Under the pieces are notes generated by a model. The model ran no database searches. It was not told the DNA's origin and worked only from the letters and a program-made list of their open reading frames with translations. Shown here piece by piece: positions 43,001-52,000 of a stretch of DNA of 64,000 nucleotides. Numbering within the stretch: position 1 is the stretch's first letter; each line of letters begins with the position of its first letter. The stretch covers positions 21,557,071 through 21,621,070 of the forward strand of contig OX463862.1 of assembly GCA_949825065.1 (NCBI GenBank). The letters are read 5' to 3'. Both the position numbers and the translations under genes were made by a program. The stretch comes from Odontocerum albicorne (Eukaryota > Arthropoda > Insecta > Trichoptera > Odontoceridae).

Positions 43001-46000
43001 CAAAAGTGAAAAAGGAATCCCTTCGCCCAGCTGTCATCAAGACACATTGGAGTTACATCAGAACCTCCGAGGATTGAGCGGCAACCTTTCCACTATTTTA
43101 GTCTTATACTGGTGCTGTACAAAGACTTTGATAATATCTGTTATTTTATTAAAAAATAAATAATGAGCTCAAGATATAGAGTACATACCTGAGAAACATA
43201 CACAAAGTCCCTGAGATAAGCCTTTGGTTTGAGTCCCAGCTCTTTGGCCTTCTGCTCTGACATGATGAGGCAAGCTGAAGCTCCATCAGTCTAGAATAAT
43301 ATACCAATTCATTTAATATAAATCACAAAAACATCTAACCTAATATATAACAAACATGTCAATTTATAAATGTCAATCAAAGCCAGTGGACAAACGAACC
43401 ACAGTAAATAAAAACCAGCAAATATCTTTAGGATAGAACCGAATTTAAATCTAAAAAAATCTGAGTACCAATCGGAATGAAACATGCAACCCCCAGGTTG
43501 GAATATGGGCATCTTATCAATTACACTACAGAAGTTGTCACCAGACAATAATGACAATACAGAGATTGGAAACTCACCAGGAATGAAGAGTTAGCTGCGG
43601 TGACGGAGCCATAAGGCTTGATGAAGGCTGGCTTCAGTTTGGCCAACTGCTCTGAGCTAGAAACTCTGATTCCATTATCCTTTTCTACTACTTTATCTCT
43701 GCCCTCCACTGAAACAATACCAAATTATACCTCATAAAAAAGGAACATCCGAGACAAATTTTAATATACAGGGTCTTTCAATAAGGAGGCTCAATTTTTA
43801 AATGTAAATAATATTTTATGGCATTAAGTATGGAATATAAAGTCGTTCAAATGTCCGCCGCGGCTTTGCTTGGTGGCACGTATTCGGGAGGTTCAATTTT
43901 CCATGACTTTGTCGCATAAATCTGGCTGAATTTGCTGGATGGCGTTTGTTATGTTGACTTTGAGGGTATCAATTGTTTGCGGTTTATACGCATAAACCTA
44001 CGATTTAAGATAGCCCCAAAGGAAGAAGTCTAAAGGCGTTAAATCGCACGATCTCGGTGGCCAGTTCACATCGCCGTCGCGCGAGATAACCATGCCCTCA
44101 AATCGCTCGTGCAGAATGTCCATCGTGGCATACGCTGTGTGGCACGTAGCACCGTCCTGTTGGAACCACATGTCGTCGGTATCCATATCATCCAGTTTAG
44201 GCCACAAGAAGTTGCTTATCACCGATCTGTAGCGCTCGCCGTTGACTTATGGCAATGCCAGTTTTGTTTTGGAAGAAGTACAGACCGATGATTCCGACAG
44301 ACCAAAATCCGCACCAAACAGTGACTTTCTCGGGATGCATTTGGTGCTGGTGTATCTCGTGTGGTTTGGTATCGTCCTAAATCTGACAATTTTGCTTGTT
44401 CACACATCCATTCATCCAAAAATGGGCCTCGTTGCTAAAGATGATTTTTTTGGCTAAATTTGTGTCAATTTCCAACTGCTCCAGAGCCCAATCAGCGAAC
44501 ACACGGCGTTGTCTATGGTCGTTTACCTTAAGTTCCTGGGTCAGTTGGATTTTATACGGGTGCAGACTCAAGTCCCGACGCAAAATTCACCAAGTGGAAG
44601 TCACAGAAAGGGCAAGTTCTTGTGAACGACGAGAAATTGACTGCCTCGGGTTTTCCCGTACACTCTCACTCACAGCAGCGATGTTTTCAGCAGACCTTGC
44701 GTTTCGGTGACGTACGGGTGTTGGCTGATTATTTATCGAACCGGTTGACTCGTTGGCCACCAAACGTTGAATAGTCGACTCGGCAGGACAGTTGTGGCGA
44801 GGATAAAAATCACATAATGCGCGGAACGTTTCTCGAACGGAGCACAGATTTTGAAAATAAAATATGATAATTTGCACACGTTGTTCAATGCTATAACCTT
44901 CCATTGTGATTTGCCATACACTACTGAACAATTCACAACAAATTTGACAGATGTTGCTTTGGGTTGAAAGACCCTGTATAAGTAGAAATGTATAGTGCGT
45001 TTTAAAGATTTAATGGTATTCCAAAGTCAATTGTCTACATGAAATACAGTTTATTCTACCAGGTCCTTCAATTATAGTATAACAATTAATATTCGATGAG
45101 GATATTAGGAAAGAATGCGGATTAAAAGAAGATGCAGTGCTCAATGAAGGATGAAGGATGTACAAAAATAATCTAGACAAGTAATATGGCAACATCTAGG
45201 AAAACATGGCCAAATGAGGAAAAAATTTAAAGAGGGATGAGTGAAAAAAGTCTTTTAACAGAAGTGTACACATGACTAGCAATATGGGCATGGTAGAAGT
45301 GAAAGATGCCAGGAAAGGGTTTACTTTTTTATTCCACTAAATTACATTAATCTTCCCCTTATCTTGAGGCTTTTCATTTTCCCTGAAGAGATTCGAGATA
45401 GGAGGTAGAAACATGCATGGCAGGGACTAAGGTAATTTGTTGAGGCAGAATGAAGAGAGCCTCATGATCAGATAGAAACATGTGCCGCAGAGAGTAGTGT
45501 ATTTAATGGAATAACAAAGTGATTGTTGAGGCAGAATGAAGAGAGCCTCGTGATCAGATAGAAACATGTGTCACAGGGAGTAGTGTATTTAATGGCATAA
45601 CAAAGTTATTTATTGTCAAATATTATTTTTTAAGTTAGAAATTCTATTTTCATCACAGTACCAGTAGTTTTACCAAGTATTGATCATTGTATACAATATA
45701 GAGGCAACAATTCACCTTTCATGGGAATGAGATCAGTAAGGTAGCCAGCATCTGTAGCCTTCTGTGCTAGGGTGTGTGAGCGCAGTGCATAAGCGTCTTG
45801 CTCGGCGCGGGTCGCACCAAATGCAGCGGCCAAACGATCCGCAGACGTTCCCATCACTTCGTTTGTGGAGAATTCAGCCACAGCTGGGAGCTGCAAAAAT
45901 ATAATTATTTTTTCATTTAAAAAAATTAAGCATTCTTATTGTATCAAAGTATTAAATTATTTCCGCTCAGAATTTTACCACTGGGCGTTCCACAAATCAA

Positions 46001-49000
46001 GTCCTCTTTGGTGCAAAACACCAGGCTTCTCGGGAACTGCAGCAAGTATCACAAAGATTGCTATTCACCGCAGATACAGAGAGTTAATCCTTTACGCAAT
46101 GGCATGATGTACTCGTACATGGTTCTCGTAGAATTTATCAGGTTTCTCAAGGCATTTTCAATGAAAAGAAATAAAGAGACTTTAAAGTTTATCAATAATA
46201 TAAAAAGGGAAATAAAGAAATGGCTGGTGGACAACAGACTGCATTTTGTGAGAATCATGGTCACCTAAAATGAAACCTTGAAATAAAAAATTCTAATTGA
46301 ATAAATATTCGTAACTAGACCAGTATTAAAAGAATTCAGGAGCTACGAGGGATAGCGTGGGACCATAATTGTTTTTCCAGCCACCACTAACATTGGACAT
46401 AATTAAAAATAAAAAGAATACAGCAATGTTACATTTGCTCATTTTGTGTATTTGTCTGTGATTTGGGGAATGGCGCAGTGTTCATAATTATTGTTTATGA
46501 TTTTCATTACTTTGTAAGTTGTTTAGTAAAACACTGTTTATTCCACTTAACATAACAGTATAATCCTGCCAGTTTCAAGGTTTTTACCACATCATCAAGG
46601 GATCATAAACAAGGTTTTGAAATCGGTAGGATTATACTGGTATGGTAAGTTATACTTTTTTCATACCTCTCTCATAAATTTTTAGTTTCATTAGATATTT
46701 CATAAGTATGTATTAACTTTGTTCAAGTGTTACTGCTTTGCATGTATATATATTTTATATTATATTATTAGGTCAGCACTATATTTACCTTGAAATCTGA
46801 AATAAATATTTTATTATTAAGACCCATTCTTTTTTATTTTTCAATGCAGGCTTATGATGCTTGTCATCATCAATAGATATGATGGAATGCATAATAATGT
46901 TACATTCTTCCATGGGATTTTTTGTGTATTTTAAACAAAGCAACAGTTTACCTCTGGCATCAAGAAGTCGGGCCTAAATGAGGCCAACAACTGCAACCTC
47001 TGCATGGGTGTCTTAGCCTTGTTGGCCTTCAACAGCAGGGATCGCATCTTGCGACTATGGCGGATGGGTACATCCGACATAAACTCCACACCACCGGCGA
47101 TTATCACTTCATGTGCTCCACAAGCAATCATTCCAATACCTGTGAAAACAAAGATATATCATATTTACGATCTGTTTCACATTACAGTGTAAATTTATTA
47201 TAATTATGAGGGTGGTGTTGACGTGCATTGCTTCGCATCTCATAGACTGCAAGATGCACCAATTTGTCCATTCTCCAGGTTCTACAGATCAAAGAAAGGC
47301 TGTCAATGACATGCAGAAAAGAAAAGTCATACTTCGGATATGTCGCAAGAAAGATGAAGATAGTTTGGAGAAACTTATAGTGACTGGGAGTGTTAAGGGA
47401 CAGCAGCCAAAAGGATGCGAATGTGTGATTCCTATAGCATGAATTATGCGATCAATCTGACACATAGTCATCTACTTGAAATCATAATACAAATTAGTAA
47501 TGGAATACTCACCACTTGTGATGGCCTGATTGGAGCTGATGCAGGCCATGGTGACGGTGTGTGCAGGTGTCTTGTCACTGAAGCCAGCAGAGAGAGCCGC
47601 CTCCCGGGCGATGTTGGTGGTCTTCACCTCCTGGATTACCGTGCCGTAGATTACATACTCCACCAACTCCTTGCTCAGACCTGTCTTCTGGAGAAGGCCC
47701 CTGCGCAATATGATAGAAAGCTTTAAGTCGGATATCACAACGCATGTTAAAGTTAACCTTTTTAGTGTTATGGAATACAGAGTCAACAAAACTGTTATTG
47801 GACTACTACAAGCTATTAGGTTTTATAATTAAATTATCTAGAGACTTTGATAGCACCGATATCCTGTAAAATTTATATAATCATTTTATTCGTTCTAAAC
47901 TAGATTAAGTCTTAAAAGTTTGGACTACCCACCAAGTTAAAAATATGCTGAAACACATTCCTGAGATATTGTATAATTATTATTGTATAAAACAGAGAGT
48001 GAATCATATAGACGTGTTTCATGTGTCGCTCAGCTCCTTCAAGAAAATCTCTTAAATTTAGTGTAATACTTGAAATAATTTCATTTTTTTATATTATTTA
48101 ACCTGTCACAATTTTTTAGTGTAACATATACATTTTTACTATTGTTTTCATCAAATAAGTCTTAAAATGTTGAATTGTTTTATACATCTTATTGTGTTTG
48201 GTCCTTGTGCGAATTGGGGAAACCTGTAATGTGCAAAGGACCTGAAAAAATGGAATGAATATCCAAAATATCCACACCATATCGAACTTTTGATGGTATA
48301 CATTATAGAAACCTCGAAACAAGAAAGCAAGAGTCCATTGCGTTATTCATATTAACCTCTAAGCGAGTGAGATTTTGTAGGTAAAATAAAAAATTGATTT
48401 TGTAAGTAATGTAAATAACGTAATTGCGGCCGCCATATACAAAATAATCGAATAGATAAAAGCATTTGAGCCACGTCCGTTGGATAAATGCGATGGATAA
48501 ATCCATGTATTCGGAAATAAAAACATCAGACGTACAGTGTAAGTCCATACTCTCTTGAGGTAAAAATTCGCTCGCCGTACACCGTACGGCCATACTCGTT
48601 AAACTCTTTTAACCTTATAGCCGTACACCGTACGGCCATAAGGTTAAAAGCACTTCATTTTCATCTTTCCGACAATTACTACCATACCTGAAATCTTCCT
48701 CTATTCTACATGCCAACTTACAGAACAAATGTGATGGCTAAATACTCAGTGACGCACAGTTTAGAGATATTGAATGAATTGAGTGACACAGTGGATATAT
48801 TCTCAGCACCGCTTAGCACTATGAGAAGATTCCTCGCTAGTATTCTTCCATATGAATAAAAAAAAAACAGATCCGCATTATGTAACAGGAGAAATCCATA
48901 GAATGTGGAAAATAAAAAAAATACATTTGGTTGGAAATTTCATGGTTACCTGGCATTACCATCTATGAGATGAATTAAAAAATAGGTAACCACTTATTTT

Positions 49001-52000
49001 CTTTATTTTATGGTTGTCGTCAGAGTAATTCTTTAGATATAATTTCTGTGAGAAATACTTACAGTAGAGCATGTTTAGCGAGGTCATGTGGCATAAGCTT
49101 GCTATAGTCAGTGAAGGAGAGAAGGAAGGGAGTCCTGACCCCGTCAACCAACACCACATTCTTCCCAGAGCCATCTTTAACTGTCTTTTTCTGTTGTAGT
49201 CCGGCTCCCACGGAGATTGAGCGTATTGCAGCTGGAAAAATAACAATGGAATATCGTATATTTACTTGGAGGTCTTTTTTATCTGAATTTATTGTTATCC
49301 TGTCATATTTTTATGTCAGGATAGGGGGAGAGCACATAGTACCAGTATTTTCCATCACGGCATACTCTCGCCTCTACATCCGAACACTTTCTCATCAAGT
49401 TCTTGAAGTTCATTTATTTGATTCAATCATAATTTTCTTGTTTTTGAACCTCGAGTTCCACTCACATTTACACTGAAAATTTGTTCTGTCACTCATTTAC
49501 CCTACATGCTCAAACCACTTTAGAGTGCTTGTTCACATGCATCCTTAATAACTTCATTCCATATTCTTATATATATATACATCATTTATTTATTTCATTC
49601 AAGTTTCGCTTCTATACATTAATGCTGGTGCTGCTGGGAACCATAAATGACCAACAATTGACTAAATATACATACGAGTATATGTTTTTACAGCCTCATT
49701 ATCCATTGTATCCTATCACAACATGCCATCTAATGTATCTTGTAAAAGCATATTTCTCTCTTTTAAAATCTGGTCCACTTGATCCAGGCACGTTTTTTTC
49801 TTCACCTTGCATATCTGACTTGTATACTCATTCATTTTCTCCACATGTCCAAACACTCTTAATGCTCTTTTCTTAATCTTCATTCCACCTTCTTTCATAC
49901 ACTGACACTCCACAATGTTCTAGTCTATAATTTACACCAATATACAGGGTGCATTTTATGATCCAGGCCGATGTTTTTTTTAATAACTTTTAAATGAAAC
50001 AAAATTTTTTGTAATTTATATTTAATTGATTGATTATATGGTCTTTACCATTATGTATGGAATATAATGTTGGTCAAGTGGCCGCCTCTGGCCGAAGCGC
50101 AAACGTGAGCTCTTTCAAGCATATTTTTCATAACATCCTCGCAGATTTCTAGAAACTGCTGAAATGCGCATGCTAAGATGGTCAGCTGGTGTGTCCCTAA
50201 GAGACAAAATAAAAAGCTCACGCATTCTTGGAAGCCTAGGTGTTACAGACATCAACAGTAAGATGGAGAAGAGGCGATTGAGATGGTATGGGCACGTTGG
50301 ACGCAGAGCACCCGATCACATTGTGAACCAGGCAATCTCCATGGATCTTCCTCGAATAACAACCAGAGGAAGACCAAAGAATTTGTGGGTGGTGCAAAAA
50401 GATAACTTGATGCAGAGGCACGGCCTGGGGGATGTAGTCCGGGACAGAAGAGCATACAACCTGAGGACGAGGAGAGCTGACCTCAACAGTCTTCGCAGAC
50501 AGTGAGTTGAGATGGAGCCAGGGAGAAGATTCTCGCAGACTTCTGGTGTTATTTCAGCAATTTCTATTCGAATGTTGTCTTTAAGCATTTGGTATTGTGG
50601 TTGGTTTGTTGGTGTACACCTTTCCCTTCAAGTATCCCCCATAAGAAATAATCGGGGGCGGTTAAATCAGGGGATCGTCGGGGCCAGTCGATATCACCAC
50701 TTTTTGACATTATTCGGCCGGGAAAAGTTTCTCGCAAAATTTGCATCGTAGCACAAGCTGTGTATGATGTGGCACCGTCCTGTTGGAACCACATGTGCTG
50801 AAAACCCAATTGATCCAATTCGGGCACAAGAAAGTTTACCAACATGTCACAATAGCGATCAGCAGTAACTATTACAGTATTGCCTCTAGCATCCTCAAAG
50901 AAATATGGCCCAATGATGCCGCCGGCCTAAATGGCGAATCATACAGTCCCTCTACGGGGGTGTAATGGTCGTTGGTGTATCAATTGAGGATTTTCAGTGC
51001 CCCAATAGCGGCTATTCTGTTTATTAACAAAGCCAGTCAAGTCGTAATGTGGTCGTCTATATCGGCCTTTAAGACCCAGGCACTCCAATGTCACCGCCGT
51101 TTATGGTCATTTTCCTGTAGCTCTTGTGTCAATTGAATTTTATACGGATAAAAATTCAAATCTTTTTTGATAATTTTTAACAAACAAGATGAAGACATTC
51201 CCAGTTCTTGTGTACGGCGTCGATGAGAGGTGCACGGACGTTCATCAACACTCTGCCTCACTGCATCAATCTTTTCTGTCGTACGTTGGCTACTTTGTCG
51301 CCCAGACTTTGCTTTATCTCCCAGTGTATGCAAATTTTCAAAATTATTCATTACACGCTGAATGGTTTACTTGCTTGGCACATGATTTAAAACAAAAGGA
51401 AACTCGCAATTTTCTTCGCGTTTTCACAATTGAACAATTATTTAAATATAATGTTTTATACTGACAAATGACAGCCAAATCAAAATGGCGGCCAAACAAA
51501 ATCGGCCTGGAACATAAAACACAACCTGTATTAATACATTTACTTGCCCTTTTAAACTTTTCAATTACAATTCCTTCAGATTTCACATCACTCTCAGATC
51601 TTTTTCTATAAATCTCTTATACAAGTCAGTCATCAGAGTATAGTGAATCGCATAATCAAATCTTGGCAACATTTTTAAATAAATCTCAGTAACAAAATCA
51701 ATCCTATTATATAAAAATACTTGTTGAATAATAGAGTTGAACCTTGGACCATGTGTGACATTTATACAATCATACTTTCTTCTTCAGTCAATAAATAAGA
51801 TCAAAATAAAATCTGAATAGATTTGGTTGTGAATGGTTTATTGTAAAAACTGACAGATTTGGTTGTGAATGGTTTATTGTATACAGATGATATGGTATAT
51901 TAGTGGAAAATGAAGAACGATTTAACAATATTTGTTGAAAGAATGTGTGCAGTGTTTAGAAAAGGATTTCAGAATGAATGTTAATAAATCGAAAGTCATG

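Noticed and set aside
49481..49876. 131-codon + strand open frame
   Set aside because: Opposite strand of a non-LTR retrotransposon fragment; residues reflect its A-rich antisense.
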